The notes under the pieces: generated by a model
The model's input: only the letters and a program-made list of their open reading frames with translations
What the model was told of the DNA's origin: nothing
The model's database searches: none
Program-made: the position numbers and the translations under genes
Origin: Aquificota bacterium
GTDB lineage: Bacteria > Thermosulfidibacterota > Thermosulfidibacteria > Thermosulfidibacterales > B14-G1
Assembly: GCA_015486015.1 (NCBI GenBank)
Contig: WFSL01000033.1
Span: forward strand, 12,691 to 76,690
Direction: 5' to 3'
Length of the DNA stretch: 64,000 nt
In this document: piece after piece, positions 30,242-39,084 of the stretch
Numbering within the stretch: position 1 is the stretch's first letter
Layout: every line of letters begins with the position of its first letter

Positions 30242-31033
30242 TCACACCAGATCATAAGACCAGTAGACTTTGACGCCCTTCTCCTGGGCATAGGCCTCCA
30301 CATCAGGCACCACGGTGTGGACAACTGCCACCTTCACCACATCTTCGCCTTTCACGCCCTCCAGAGATGAAACCAGCTCCACGTGCTTGAGAAACCTGTT
30401 CACCTCCTTTTTAGAGAGGCTGGTCTTGGCCTCACCCAAAACGAGGACCCTTCTGCCATTCTTCTTGCCCCAACCGTAGATGTTCACCTGGACATACCGG
30501 CCCTTCTTGGTGCCAGGCAGGTATTTTCTTAAAAGCCTCCCCTCTAACTGAATGCCGAAGTCCCTCTCCAAAAGAGACGGCAGGTAGCGGTAGCTCTTGT
30601 TCTCCAGCTCATAGCCCACGGCATCGGACATGCTCTCCAGCCTCTCCCTGGTTTCAGCATGGGCTTCGGTGAGCTGGTCCATCCTCTGGGCGAGCTCCCC
30701 CAGCCGCCTTTCGGTTTCCCTCTGGGCCTCGGCCAGCTGGTCTACCCTAACAGTGAGCTGCCCTAACCGCTCCTCGGTCCTCCTCTGAGCCTCGGCCAGC
30801 TCATCCATCCTCACTGCCAGTTGGTCCACCCGCTGAGCGAGCTCGTCCAAGCGCTCCTCGGTCCTCCTCTGAGCCTCGGCCAGCTCGCCTACTACAGCCT
30901 TCAGCTCTAAAAAGTCGTCTCTCTTAACCGACTCTCCGACTACACGCTGAATGGCCCTCACCACCTTCAACAAAGGTGGCCTTAGCTCCTGGGGCAGCTC
31001 TTCGAAGGCTTCCAGTAACTCGACTTCTAACAT
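30242..31033 (-). CDS. Coiled-coil protein with C-terminal PD-(D/E)XK nuclease-like domain
   Basis: 263 residues. Residues about 45-140 are a continuous coiled coil built of near-repeats of roughly 21-28 residues (ELAEAQRRTEERL, VDQLAVRMDELAEAQ). The C-terminal part (about 145-263) resembles the nuclease-like domains often found behind coiled coils in thermophiles (DUF3782-like): YELENKSYRYLPSLLE, then VQVNIYGWG and VLVLGEAKTSLSK. The EAK fits the (E/D)xK half of the motif, but Asn stands where the preceding Asp is expected, so catalysis is doubtful. ATG at 31033 with AGGAG seven bases upstream. Function unknown; flanked by porins and a tRNA. Confidence 0.75.
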   Translation of the reverse strand: MLEVELLEAFEELPQELRPPLLKVVRAIQRVVGESVKRDDFLELKAVVGELAEAQRRTEERLDELAQRVDQLAVRMDELAEAQRRTEERLGQLTVRVDQLAEAQRETERRLGELAQRMDQLTEAHAETRERLESMSDAVGYELENKSYRYLPSLLERDFGIQLEGRLLRKYLPGTKKGRYVQVNIYGWGKKNGRRVLVLGEAKTSLSKKEVNRFLKHVELVSSLEGVKGEDVVKVAVVHTVVPDVEAYAQEKGVKVYWSYDLV

Positions 31034-31181
31034 GGGCAAACTCCTATGGCCTTATATCTCAGAATCTATCTCTTTCTGAAGGTAAAATCAAAGTATCATT
31101 TCGGGATTACTCAAAAGCCACAACGCAGGAGAAGAGGCAAGACAGGCCAGGGGGCACGGCCTTCATGTAAAGAGGAGGCCT

Positions 31182-31262
31182 TTACTCCAGGATCATGAGC
31201 AGGTCCCCTGACTCTACGGTATCTCCCCTGAAAACCAGCACCTCCTTCACTTTGCCAGGCAT
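31182..31262 (-). pseudogene. Biotinyl/lipoyl-domain remnant
   Basis: Reading down the minus strand from an ATG at 31262: MPGKVKEVLVFRGDTVESGD then LLMILE and stop. This is the conserved half-barrel of a biotin carboxyl carrier domain (PMPGKV ... GDTVESGDLLMILE). The similarity extends about 11 codons upstream (APGVSARGVP) to an in-frame stop near 31300. The AMKM biotinylation site and the rest of the protein are absent. It is the only recognisable content of the roughly 400 bases between the coiled-coil gene and the tRNA; I see nothing else in 31034-31180. Confidence 0.55.
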
Positions 31263-31380
31263 AGGGACCCCTCGAGCACTAACCCCTGGAGCCTTTCGTT
31301 AAACCCCCCATAGGAGAGGATCTTGATCCCCCTGTCCTTTCTCTCTGGAAACTTAAAGAGTTCCGGTCCAAGGGAAAGTG

Positions 31381-31418
31381 GAAAAATAAAAACAAGGGTG
31401 GAAATACCACCACCCCTT
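31381..31418 (-). terminator. Rho-independent terminator of tRNA-Leu
   Basis: On the minus strand, AAGGGGTGG pairs with CCACCCTT (one G bulged) and is followed by TGTTTTTATTTTT. It lies about 20 bases past the tRNA 3' end. Confidence 0.75.
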
Positions 31419-31437
31419 CTTTTATATACCCGAAATC

Positions 31438-31526
31438 TGGTGCCGAAGGCGGGATTCGAACCCGCACGGCCTTTTACAGCCACTGGATCCTGAGTCCAGC
31501 GCGTCTCCCATTTCCGCCACTTCGGC
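31438..31526 (-). tRNA. tRNA-Leu, anticodon CAG, encoded CCA
   Basis: 89 bases with CCA. The acceptor stem GCCGAAG pairs with CTTCGGC, followed by discriminator A and CCA. The anticodon stem-loop is CTGGA-CTCAGGA-TCCAG with anticodon CAG (reads CUG). There is a long class II variable arm (GTGGCTGTAAAAGGCCGT) and a canonical T arm (GCGGG-TTCGAAT-CCCGC). It is a single gene with its own promoter and terminator. Confidence 0.97.
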
Positions 31527-31555
31527 ACAGGGGTTAAACACCTACTGCATGGGAG

Positions 31556-31584
31556 TTTATAGGTCCATCGTGCCCTACTGTCAA
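31556..31584 (-). promoter_or_regulatory. Sigma-70 promoter of tRNA-Leu
   Basis: Minus strand: perfect TTGACA, 17 bases, TATAAA. Predicted start about 22 bases ahead of the mature tRNA 5' end. Confidence 0.75.
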
Positions 31585-31618
31585 GGGCTACCCTACTGGA
31601 TAGAGTGGCTCTCCTGCC

Positions 31619-32611
31619 TTATGGAGGTGGGGTCGGCTTGGAGGTAACAGCTCCCACCTTACCACCCCTCACCTCCATTCCAGGCTCCAGGGGCATTTTG
31701 GAGTTGTAGAGATAGCAGGTAGAAACCCTCTCCTGCACCCTGATCACCACCAACCTGCCCACTACCTCATCCACACCAGCAGGGGAATAAACGTCCAGCA
31801 CCATCCCAGGGCGCAGCCCATCCCGTGTCCCCAGGTTCACCATGACGAAGTCCATAAGGGCACCCACGTTCTTTTCACCCTGCAGCTTGACTATAACACC
31901 ATGTCTGTCCGGAGGACCGGGGATAAACCTGTATATAGGGGGAAGCGCCTTCAAGGGGAGCAGGAAATCCCCCTTTCTAACAGGAAAGGCCACAGTCCTG
32001 ATGGTCCCTTGGGCCTTTTCTTTGCCCACCTTGTCCACCTGTAAGACACCCAAACAGTCCACCTGCCACCCAATAGCCTTCCTTGTATTGGGCATCTTCA
32101 CCTTCCCATCGTTGCGGACTATCAGATACCTCTCACCCACCTTGCAGGGGGCCACCCCGGTCCTCCAATAGATGGAGACCCGATCATACTGGTTAAAGAT
32201 AGTCTTATCAGGATCATATACGCTCGTCCCAAGCGTATAAGGAGAAAACACAGGCCTGGGGGAGAGGTAAGACGAAAAGAGGATTACCCCAGAAGGCACA
32301 AGGGGCCTCCTTTTAACTGCTACCCCATGCACAGTGGGCTTGGTCAAATACTTCACCTGAGCAGGATGGGGTACAAGGAGCACCTCCCCAGGGTATATCC
32401 AGTGGGGATTAGGAACCTTATCCTGATTGCTGTCCCAAATGAATGGCCAATAGAGGGAGTTACCGTACAAGCTTTGGGATATGCCCCAGAGGGTGTCTCC
32501 CTTCTTTACAGTATACTGAGCACTCCGAGGCCCCTTTCCACACACGCCGGGCCCTGAACCCATGAAAAAGATCAAGATCCATACCAACACCCTCAAAAAC
32601 CTCTGCCTCAC
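31619..32611 (-). CDS. Exported LysM-domain protein
   Basis: 330 residues. Signal peptide (RVLVWILIFFMGSGPGVCG) then a LysM domain (about 32-82: QYTVKKGDTLWGISQSLYGN ... HWIYPGEVLLVPH) that binds peptidoglycan. The remaining 240 residues are beta-rich and unrecognised; this layout is common for uncharacterised envelope proteins of Desulfobacterota-type genomes. GTG start overlaps the preceding TAG by one base. Last gene of the long rimP-nusA operon. Confidence 0.8.
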   Translation of the reverse strand: MRQRFLRVLVWILIFFMGSGPGVCGKGPRSAQYTVKKGDTLWGISQSLYGNSLYWPFIWDSNQDKVPNPHWIYPGEVLLVPHPAQVKYLTKPTVHGVAVKRRPLVPSGVILFSSYLSPRPVFSPYTLGTSVYDPDKTIFNQYDRVSIYWRTGVAPCKVGERYLIVRNDGKVKMPNTRKAIGWQVDCLGVLQVDKVGKEKAQGTIRTVAFPVRKGDFLLPLKALPPIYRFIPGPPDRHGVIVKLQGEKNVGALMDFVMVNLGTRDGLRPGMVLDVYSPAGVDEVVGRLVVIRVQERVSTCYLYNSKMPLEPGMEVRGGKVGAVTSKPTPPP

Positions 32612-33213
32612 TACCTTCCCCCTCTAAGTAAGGCCTCCCCTTCCTCCCGGCCAAGAACAAAGGGAGGCCCCCCCATTGCCTCCTTCAAACCCTCCACACC
32701 CTCCCTTACCTTACCCTCCCTTACCAAAATTAACCCCATTTTTAGCATTGCTTGAGAGTACCTATCCCCCCCTGGGTATCTTGCCACGAGCATCCTCAAG
32801 GTGGATAGCGCCTTCGCATTGAGCCCCTCAGCCTCTTGGAGGGTAGCCGCAAGGTAGAGGGCATCATCGGCAAGGGGATGATTAGGATAGGTGCTGGCAA
32901 AAGAGATAAAAAGCCTACTGGCCTCCCCTTTTCTGCCCTGCATCATCTTTTGGTATGCCAACCTGAACGAAGCAGGTACCCAAGGATTGCGGGAGAAGAG
33001 CCGAAATACAGGAGAACGAGCCCGAGGAAGGGGCATCAGAGAAGCCTTCTCCATTTCAAGCTGGGCCTTCAGTTTGTCGGCCTTCACCTCCTCAAACTGG
33101 AGGGCCTCCATCAGGACATTGGAACTCTCGGAGGGTTTCCCAGGCCCCGGGGGAGGAGAAACCGATGCACACCCCCACAGAAACAAGAGGAGAAAAGGCA
33201 GGACTCTCAACAC
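32611..33213 (-). CDS. TPR-containing lipoprotein (BamD/CpoB-like)
   Basis: 200 residues with a lipobox LWGC at residue 15, so membrane-anchored after processing by Lsp. The C-terminal half has tetratricopeptide repeats ([54 protein letters not shown]) of the BamD/YbgF type. Possible roles are outer-membrane assembly or cell-envelope constriction; no closer assignment is justified. GTG start overlaps the proS stop by seven bases. Confidence 0.78.
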   Translation of the reverse strand: MLRVLPFLLLFLWGCASVSPPPGPGKPSESSNVLMEALQFEEVKADKLKAQLEMEKASLMPLPRARSPVFRLFSRNPWVPASFRLAYQKMMQGRKGEASRLFISFASTYPNHPLADDALYLAATLQEAEGLNAKALSTLRMLVARYPGGDRYSQAMLKMGLILVREGKVREGVEGLKEAMGGPPFVLGREEGEALLRGGR

Positions 33214-34931
33214 TCCACCTCCTTAAAAAGGGCCTCCTTGGCAGATACCACTTCCCCAATGGCATCCCTTATGGGCACCTCCCTGACATCCTTCCCGCGG
33301 CGGAGCTTCAGCTCACACATCCCTTTCCTTATGCCCCTCTCACCAATGGTAACCCTCAGCGGCACCCCGATGAGATCGGCATCGTTGAACTTCACGCCTG
33401 CCCTCTCTTCCCTATCGTCTAAAAGAACATCCACACCCCTCTCCAAGAGCTCACGATACAGGGCCTCGGCAACCTCCTTTATGTCAGACCTCCCCCAGTT
33501 AGTGGGGAGCAGGTAGCACTCAAAAGGGGCAATGGAAATAGGCCAGATGATTCCCCGCTCATCGTGGTGCTGCTCTATGGCCGCCGCCGCCGTTCTCGTG
33601 ACACCAATCCCGTAACAGCCCATAAAAAAGGGGCGCTCCACCCCATCGCGATCCAGAAAAAAGGCCCCCATAGCCTCACTATACTTCGTGCCCAGCTTAA
33701 AGACATGCCCCACCTCGATGCCCCTCGAAAACTCCAAGGGAACGCCGCACAGGCTGCACAGATCCCCAGGTTTAGCCTTAACGATGTCCCCCACCATATC
33801 CCAAGAGAAGTCCCTGCCTGGATTGGCATTCACATAGTGATAGTCCTCCTCATTTGCACCCACCACCACATTCTTCATACCCTCCAAGGTCCTATCGGCC
33901 ACCAGCCTGACACCCTTGAGGCCTATGGGGCCAGCAAAGCCCACAGGGGCCCCTGAAATCTCTTCCACATCGTCAAAGGCCGCCAGCCTCAGCTCGCTCA
34001 CCCCCAATAAGCGGGCCGCTTTTGCCTCATTTACCTCTCTGTCCCCAGGTATCATGAGGGCCACAAACCCCACCTCCGTTTGATAGATTAAAGTCTTCAC
34101 CAGGCGGGAAGGTGAAACCCCTATAAAACCTGTCACCTCCTCCACAGTCCTCATGCGAGGGGTATGAATCTTCTCCAAGGGTCCCTCCTGATCCTGATCA
34201 TCCTTTAGAAGGGGACGAAACGTGGCCTTCTCTATATTGGCAGTATACCCACACTGGGGGCAGCGGACAATCACATCCTCCCCTGCCTCTGCCCAAACCA
34301 TGAACTCGTGGGAGACATCACCCCCTATAGCCCCAGTCTCTGCCTCCACAGCGGTAAACCTCAGCCCACACCGCCTGAATATCTGGGAATAGGCGTCGTA
34401 CATATCCTGATAGCTCCTGTTGAGGCCTTCCTCGTCAGCATCGAAGCTATACGCATCCTTCATAATAAATTCTCGGGCCCTCATAAGACCAAAGCGGGGG
34501 CGTATCTCATCCCTGAATTTTATGTGGATCTGATAAAGATTCAGGGGGAGTTGCCTGTAAGATCGAAGCTCATTCCTTACGAGATCAGTGATCACCTCCT
34601 CATGGGTGGGGCCCAAGCAGAATTCCCTCTCACCCCTGTCCTTAAACCTGAGCAACTCCTTACCAAAACGGTCCCAACGCCCCGTCTCCCTCCAAAGCTC
34701 AGCAGGCTGGACCACAGGGAGAAAGACCTCCAATGCCCCTTTGGCATTCATCTCCTCCCTAACGATACCCTCCACCTTCCGGATCACCCTGTACCCCAGG
34801 GGCAAGAAAGAGTAGATACCGGAGGCGAGCTTCCTTATCATTCCTCCCCTGAGCATAAACTGATGGCTGAATATCTCCGCCTCTGCCGGCTTCTCCCTCA
34901 GGGTAGGCATATAATACCTGGTGAGCCTCAT
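33207..34931 (-). CDS. proS: Prolyl-tRNA synthetase (bacterial type with editing insertion)
   Basis: 574 residues. Class II motifs: [20 protein letters not shown] region (motif 1), [17 protein letters not shown] (motif 2) and [23 protein letters not shown] (motif 3). Between motifs 2 and 3 lies the YbaK-like editing insertion (about 235-390). The C-terminal anticodon-binding domain follows. It charges tRNA-Pro. It overlaps the 82-residue gene upstream by four bases and the lipoprotein gene downstream by seven. Confidence 0.97.
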   Translation of the reverse strand: MRLTRYYMPTLREKPAEAEIFSHQFMLRGGMIRKLASGIYSFLPLGYRVIRKVEGIVREEMNAKGALEVFLPVVQPAELWRETGRWDRFGKELLRFKDRGEREFCLGPTHEEVITDLVRNELRSYRQLPLNLYQIHIKFRDEIRPRFGLMRAREFIMKDAYSFDADEEGLNRSYQDMYDAYSQIFRRCGLRFTAVEAETGAIGGDVSHEFMVWAEAGEDVIVRCPQCGYTANIEKATFRPLLKDDQDQEGPLEKIHTPRMRTVEEVTGFIGVSPSRLVKTLIYQTEVGFVALMIPGDREVNEAKAARLLGVSELRLAAFDDVEEISGAPVGFAGPIGLKGVRLVADRTLEGMKNVVVGANEEDYHYVNANPGRDFSWDMVGDIVKAKPGDLCSLCGVPLEFSRGIEVGHVFKLGTKYSEAMGAFFLDRDGVERPFFMGCYGIGVTRTAAAAIEQHHDERGIIWPISIAPFECYLLPTNWGRSDIKEVAEALYRELLERGVDVLLDDREERAGVKFNDADLIGVPLRVTIGERGIRKGMCELKLRRGKDVREVPIRDAIGEVVSAKEALFKEVEC

Positions 34932-35176
34932 AGACCCCCCTCCGTCCAGTCCTCCCCTGTATCCTCTTCTTCCATGTCTTCTACCGCATAAACAGTATCC
35001 AAGGTGCGGGTTAACAGCTCCCCCATATCCTTGAGCAACCCAATGTGACCCATAAGGGTAGAGAGGTCCTCAGGAATCCCCTCCTTCAACATAGCCTTAC
35101 ATGCTGAGACCACATGAATAAGCGACAACTCCGAATAGAGACCCACGGTTTCCTTCACCAGCTTTCTATCTATCAT
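34928..35176 (-). CDS. Conserved-looking small acidic protein between mutL and proS
   Basis: 82 residues, helical, starting [20 protein letters not shown] and ending in a very acidic tail ([17 protein letters not shown]). I do not recognise a family. Its ATG overlaps the mutL stop by one base (TAATG) and its stop overlaps proS by four, so it is tightly coupled and very likely translated. No signal peptide, membrane segment or cysteine pair is seen. Confidence 0.7.
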   Translation of the reverse strand: MIDRKLVKETVGLYSELSLIHVVSACKAMLKEGIPEDLSTLMGHIGLLKDMGELLTRTLDTVYAVEDMEEEDTGEDWTEGGL

Positions 35177-36786
35177 TAGACCCTCCTTTTAAAGAGTCTC
35201 TCCACCTCCCCTTTGGAGAACCTCACCGCCACAGGCCTCCCATGGGGACAGGTGAGATCCAGGCCCTTGGAGATCAGGTAATCCACGAGGACCTCCACCT
35301 GGGGGGCACTCAAGGGTTCACCAGCCTTCATGGCCTCCCGACATGCCAAGGATGCCGCCTTCTCAGCCACCTCCCGCTCGGCCCATCCCCCCTCCAACAC
35401 GAGCTTCAAAAAGGGACCCACATCCCCTTGAAACCAGAGGGGCACCCCCTTTATTTCACATACCCTATCCCCTTTCAATTGAAGACGAAAACCCAAGGCC
35501 CTCAAGGCCTCCACAGTATCTGCATGGGCCTCGGCCTCCAGGGAGACCTCTACGGGCACAAGGAGGAGGCGTACCCCGCCACCCCTCCCCCATTCCCCCC
35601 TAAGGGCATCATAGATCATCCTCTCATGGAGGGCGTGCTTGTCTACCAAGACCAGGTCTTCATGTAGCTCAAGGAGAAGAAAAACCCCCTGATACTCGCC
35701 TATGTAACGCCATGGCGGAAGCTCCAAGCCTAAGCCTTCTTCTCTCACTGCCCCCACTGGAGGGGGAACGTCAGCATAGGCAAATCCCTCAGGGAGAGAT
35801 GCAGTGAAGACCCTCTCCCCCTCACTATTAAGGGCGCCCACCCATCTCCTCAATAGGGAGACCACCTTGTTGGGGGAACGAAACCTTACCTCCCTCTTAG
35901 TGGGATGTACATTCACATCAACATCATGCGGGGGCAGGACAAAGAAGAAGACGGCAATGGGATATTCCCCCCTCACCACCTTCCCCCTAAGGGCCTCTGT
36001 ACACATCCCCACAAGGAAACGGTCCCTCACAGGCCTGCCATTCACAAAGAAAAACATAGCCTTGGTATCCCTCCTGGTATGGGATGCCATGAGGCCCTCA
36101 AGGACCATGCCGTCTTCCTCCACCCTTGCAGCCGTAAGGTCATGGTGATCTACACCCAATAGGGTGGCCATCCTCTCTGCCAAGGGGGCAGCAGGGGCAT
36201 CCATTAGCACCCTACCCCCCTCTATAAGGGTAAAATGCACATGGGGGTACGCCAACGCATACTCCCTCATTACCCTGAGTATATGGGTAGTCTCTGTGGA
36301 TGGGGAACGCATAAATCTCCTCCTGGCCCTGAGGTTGAAAAAGAGGTCCCTCACCTCCACAGTGGTACCCCGTATCCTGGGCCTCTTGGAGACCCTCTTG
36401 AGCACTCCCCCTTCTACCTTCACCACCGTAGCCAGGTCCCCCAAACCGGTAACGAGGTTGAAACGTGAAACAGAGGAGATAGCGTGAAGGGCCTCACCCC
36501 TGAAGCCCAGTGTAGTAACGGCATAGAGATCCTCCAGAGTAAAGACCTTGCTGGTGGCATACTCCTCTATGGCCATAAGGGCATCCTCTTCCTCCATCCC
36601 CTCCCCATCGTCCACCACCCTGATCAGGCTCAAACCGCCCCTCTCCAGCTCAACATCCACCTTAGTGGCCCCTGCATCCAGACTGTTCTCCACCAGCTCC
36701 TTCACCACCGATGCAGGGCGTTCCACCACCTCACCGGCAGCGATCTTGCTCACTAAGGCAGGAGGAAGGGTCCTTATCCTACCCAT
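35176..36786 (-). CDS. mutL: DNA mismatch repair protein MutL
   Basis: 536 residues. N-terminal GHKL ATPase: IAAGEVVERPASVVKELVENSLDAGAT, DDGEGM, TLGFRGEAL, GTTVEVRDLFFN. The C-terminal domain keeps endonuclease-type motifs: DKHALHERMIYD, ACREAMKAG and CPHGRP; this is the nicking MutL class of bacteria that lack MutH. It is somewhat shorter than typical (about 600). The ATG at 36786 has GAGG upstream; the TTG at 36792 is an alternative. It overlaps the glycosylase gene. Confidence 0.95.
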   Translation of the reverse strand: MGRIRTLPPALVSKIAAGEVVERPASVVKELVENSLDAGATKVDVELERGGLSLIRVVDDGEGMEEEDALMAIEEYATSKVFTLEDLYAVTTLGFRGEALHAISSVSRFNLVTGLGDLATVVKVEGGVLKRVSKRPRIRGTTVEVRDLFFNLRARRRFMRSPSTETTHILRVMREYALAYPHVHFTLIEGGRVLMDAPAAPLAERMATLLGVDHHDLTAARVEEDGMVLEGLMASHTRRDTKAMFFFVNGRPVRDRFLVGMCTEALRGKVVRGEYPIAVFFFVLPPHDVDVNVHPTKREVRFRSPNKVVSLLRRWVGALNSEGERVFTASLPEGFAYADVPPPVGAVREEGLGLELPPWRYIGEYQGVFLLLELHEDLVLVDKHALHERMIYDALRGEWGRGGGVRLLLVPVEVSLEAEAHADTVEALRALGFRLQLKGDRVCEIKGVPLWFQGDVGPFLKLVLEGGWAEREVAEKAASLACREAMKAGEPLSAPQVEVLVDYLISKGLDLTCPHGRPVAVRFSKGEVERLFKRRV

Positions 36787-37411
36787 CTTCAAACCTCAGC
36801 GGGCAGGAATCGCAGAGGGGCCTCCTGGCCCTACAATATGTCTTCCCCAAGGCCACCAGGAGGGCATGATACTCCTTAAAGAGCCCCACATCACCAGGGA
36901 GACTATCCATGAAGAACCTCTGGATCTCACCATACGACTCCCCACCCCTAATGAGCCCATTCCTCTCGAGTATCCTTTTTGTATATGCATCCACAACGAA
37001 AAACGGCTTGTCCAAAGCATAAAGAAGGATGGAATCCGCTGTCTCCTCACCTATCCCAGGCACAGCCATCAGCTCCTCCCTGAGCTCCCACCCAGGTCGG
37101 GCAGCCATGGCATCCACATTCCCCAAATAGGCCTCCATCATATACCGAACGAAGGCCTTCAAACGGGCTGCCTTCACCCTAAAAAACCCGGCAGGCCTTA
37201 TGAGCCCCTCTAAGGTGCCAATATCCATGGCATCAATCTTATGAGGGCTCAAGGCCTTTGCCCCCTTCAGGAGACCTATGGCCCGCTCTACATTCATCCA
37301 AGAGGTATTCTGGGTAAGAATGGCCCCCACCATCACCTCAAAGGGGGTGTCAGCAGGCCACCACCGCTGAGGTCCAAAGTGCCTCAGGAGCCGGTAGAAA
37401 AGGGCAAGCAA
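36779..37411 (-). CDS. Endonuclease III-family DNA glycosylase (MagIII-like)
   Basis: 210 residues of the HhH-GPD superfamily: VGAILTQNTSWMNVERAI, hairpin VPGIGEETADSILLYAL (about 121-137) and catalytic Asp in VVDAYTKRIL. The lysine used for AP-lyase activity in Nth is Glu here (GIGEETA), so it is probably a monofunctional base excision enzyme, like 3-methyladenine glycosylase MagIII. The C-terminal cluster has only three of the four cysteines (C-X6-C-X2-C, then the protein ends where it overlaps mutL). TTG start preceded by GGAG. Confidence 0.88.
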   Translation of the reverse strand: MLALFYRLLRHFGPQRWWPADTPFEVMVGAILTQNTSWMNVERAIGLLKGAKALSPHKIDAMDIGTLEGLIRPAGFFRVKAARLKAFVRYMMEAYLGNVDAMAARPGWELREELMAVPGIGEETADSILLYALDKPFFVVDAYTKRILERNGLIRGGESYGEIQRFFMDSLPGDVGLFKEYHALLVALGKTYCRARRPLCDSCPLRFEDG

Positions 37412-38367
37412 GTGAGGGTCTCCTCTAACAGGGACACCACCCGCTCCACCGCCTCTGAAATGGTCCAGGAAAGGTCACAACCCGCTGCAGCCCTATGCCC
37501 CCCACCTCCCAAGCGGGAGGCCACACCAGCTACATCTACTCCCCCTTTGGATCTAAAGCTCACCTTCACACCAGTGTCAGTCTCTCTAAAGAGAATAGCT
37601 ACCTCTACCCCTTTTATTGACTTTGGAAAATTCACAAACTCCTCGGTATCCTCAGGACCTGTACCAGTCTCCCTCATCATGGCCTGGGTCACCACCAGCC
37701 AAGCCACCTTCCCATCACAGGCCATTTGCAACGTATTCAGGGCAAGACCAAGCAAGCGCATCCTGCCTACAGTATAGCTCTCGTAAACATTGGAGGCCAC
37801 ATAATAAGGGGAGACACCCATCTCCACCAAGCGGCTCCCATACAGGAGACTCAAGGCCGTGGTATTGGCAAACCTGTAGCCTCCCGTATCGGTAAAAATG
37901 GCAGTATATAGACAGGTAGCCATCTCCACAGTAAGGGGCACCCTCCACTTCTCCAAAAGCCTAAGCATAATCTCCCCTGTGGCTGAGGCCTGAGGTTCCA
38001 CCAGATTGATGTCCCCCCAGTGGGTGTTGGTAGTGTGATGATCAATATTCACCACCAGTCCAGGGGGCCGCCCCTCCAAAAAAGGCAAACGCCCCAAATC
38101 GCTGGAATCCACACCTACCGCCACGGCGTGAAAGAGCACATCCTCCTGCTTTCTCACCCTCACAACCTTCTCCCACTTGGGGAGAAACCTATAAAAGTAA
38201 GGGACATCGTCCCAGCAGTAGAGATTCACCTCCTTTTCCATAGCCTCAAGAGCCATGTACAATGCCAAGGCTGAGCCCAACGCATCCCCATCCGGGCTTT
38301 TGTGGATAAAGAGGGTAACCCCCGGGGCCCCCTCAAAGGCATTGATCACATCATCGTAATGCCCCAA
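37384..38367 (-). CDS. nrnA: DHH/DHHA1 phosphoesterase, NrnA-like oligoribonuclease/pAp phosphatase
   Basis: 327 residues. DHH domain with SPDGDALGSAL (about 25), VGVDSSD, VNIDHHTTNTHWGD and TDTGGYRF, followed by a DHHA1 domain ending in [11 protein letters not shown]. It degrades nano-RNAs and 3'-phosphoadenosine 5'-phosphate. The neighbourhood (infB, rbfA, nrnA) is the usual one in Gram-positive and deltaproteobacterial genomes. TTG start; it overlaps the glycosylase gene by 28 bases. Confidence 0.93.
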   Translation of the reverse strand: MGHYDDVINAFEGAPGVTLFIHKSPDGDALGSALALYMALEAMEKEVNLYCWDDVPYFYRFLPKWEKVVRVRKQEDVLFHAVAVGVDSSDLGRLPFLEGRPPGLVVNIDHHTTNTHWGDINLVEPQASATGEIMLRLLEKWRVPLTVEMATCLYTAIFTDTGGYRFANTTALSLLYGSRLVEMGVSPYYVASNVYESYTVGRMRLLGLALNTLQMACDGKVAWLVVTQAMMRETGTGPEDTEEFVNFPKSIKGVEVAILFRETDTGVKVSFRSKGGVDVAGVASRLGGGGHRAAAGCDLSWTISEAVERVVSLLEETLTCLPFSTGS

Positions 38368-38397
38368 AACGCCCTATGCCCTCCAAAAAACCATAGA

Positions 38398-38766
38398 TCA
38401 AGACTCCCCTTTGATCTTCTGGAGCAACTCCCCAATCCTAAGGCTGTGTTCCAGATTTCTGTCCACCTTGAAACGCAAGTGAGGAATCTTCCTCACTCTA
38501 AGCCCCTTTCCCAACTCCCTCCGTATATAACCAGCGGCATGCTCCAAGGCATGCAGGGTCCCTTCCTTTTCCTCCTCAGGGCCCATCACGGAGAAATAAA
38601 CGGTAGCATAGGAGAGGTCCCTGGTCACATCCACCCTGGTTACAGTAACAAAACCCACCCGCGGGTCCTTGATCCTCCCCTCCACCAGCATCCGGGAAAT
38701 CTCCTCCAAGAAGAGCTCCCCAAGCCTTTCTACCCTATAATGTGCCTTCATCACAGGACAAATCAC
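38398..38766 (-). CDS. rbfA: 30S ribosome-binding factor RbfA
   Basis: 122 residues, a KH-like small protein: YRVERLGELFLEEISRMLV, DPRVGFVTVTRVDVTRDLSYATVYFSV and RRELGKGLRVRKIPHLRFKVD. It binds immature 30S subunits for 16S 5'-end maturation. GTG start overlaps the DUF503 stop by four bases; an ATG five codons later (38751) is the alternative. Confidence 0.93.
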   Translation of the reverse strand: MICPVMKAHYRVERLGELFLEEISRMLVEGRIKDPRVGFVTVTRVDVTRDLSYATVYFSVMGPEEEKEGTLHALEHAAGYIRRELGKGLRVRKIPHLRFKVDRNLEHSLRIGELLQKIKGES

Positions 38767-39044
38767 AGTATCTCTATGGTATAATCCACCAGATACGCCC
38801 TCCCCTCAGCTTCCACAAAACTCACCACCTGATCCATCACTCGATTGGCATGCCTCCTGTTATTGGTGACATAGGCCACACCAATAACCGCCCTCCTGTG
38901 ATTGTCCATCTCCTCAACCTCTGCAACGGAGACCTGAAACTTATGCCTAAGACGATCCTTGAGACTCTTCACTACCATACGCTTACCCTTCAGGCTGTTA
39001 TTCCCCGGGATCTCCAAGATCAGTTTACAACTCCCAATAAACAT
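38763..39044 (-). CDS. DUF503 family protein (YlxP-like)
   Basis: 93 residues: FIGSCKLILEIPGNNSLKGKRMVVKSLKDRL and VAEVEEMDNHRRAVIGVAYVTN are characteristic. YlxP proteins sit between infB and rbfA in many bacteria and are linked to ribosome assembly, but no activity is established. ATG at 39044 has GGAG upstream; 40 bases separate it from infB. Confidence 0.9.
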   Translation of the reverse strand: MFIGSCKLILEIPGNNSLKGKRMVVKSLKDRLRHKFQVSVAEVEEMDNHRRAVIGVAYVTNNRRHANRVMDQVVSFVEAEGRAYLVDYTIEIL

Positions 39045-39084
39045 GGCTCCACTCAAAGCGAGTACAATAGAGAAGGAATAAGCC

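Noticed and set aside
30650-30900. Direct repeats suggestive of a CRISPR array
   Set aside because: They are in-frame coding repeats of the coiled-coil protein; no spacers of regular length and no cas genes are present.
31247-31528. 93-codon minus-strand frame
   Set aside because: It runs through the tRNA-Leu gene and its terminator, and has no family resemblance; the biotinyl-like sequence is in a different frame.
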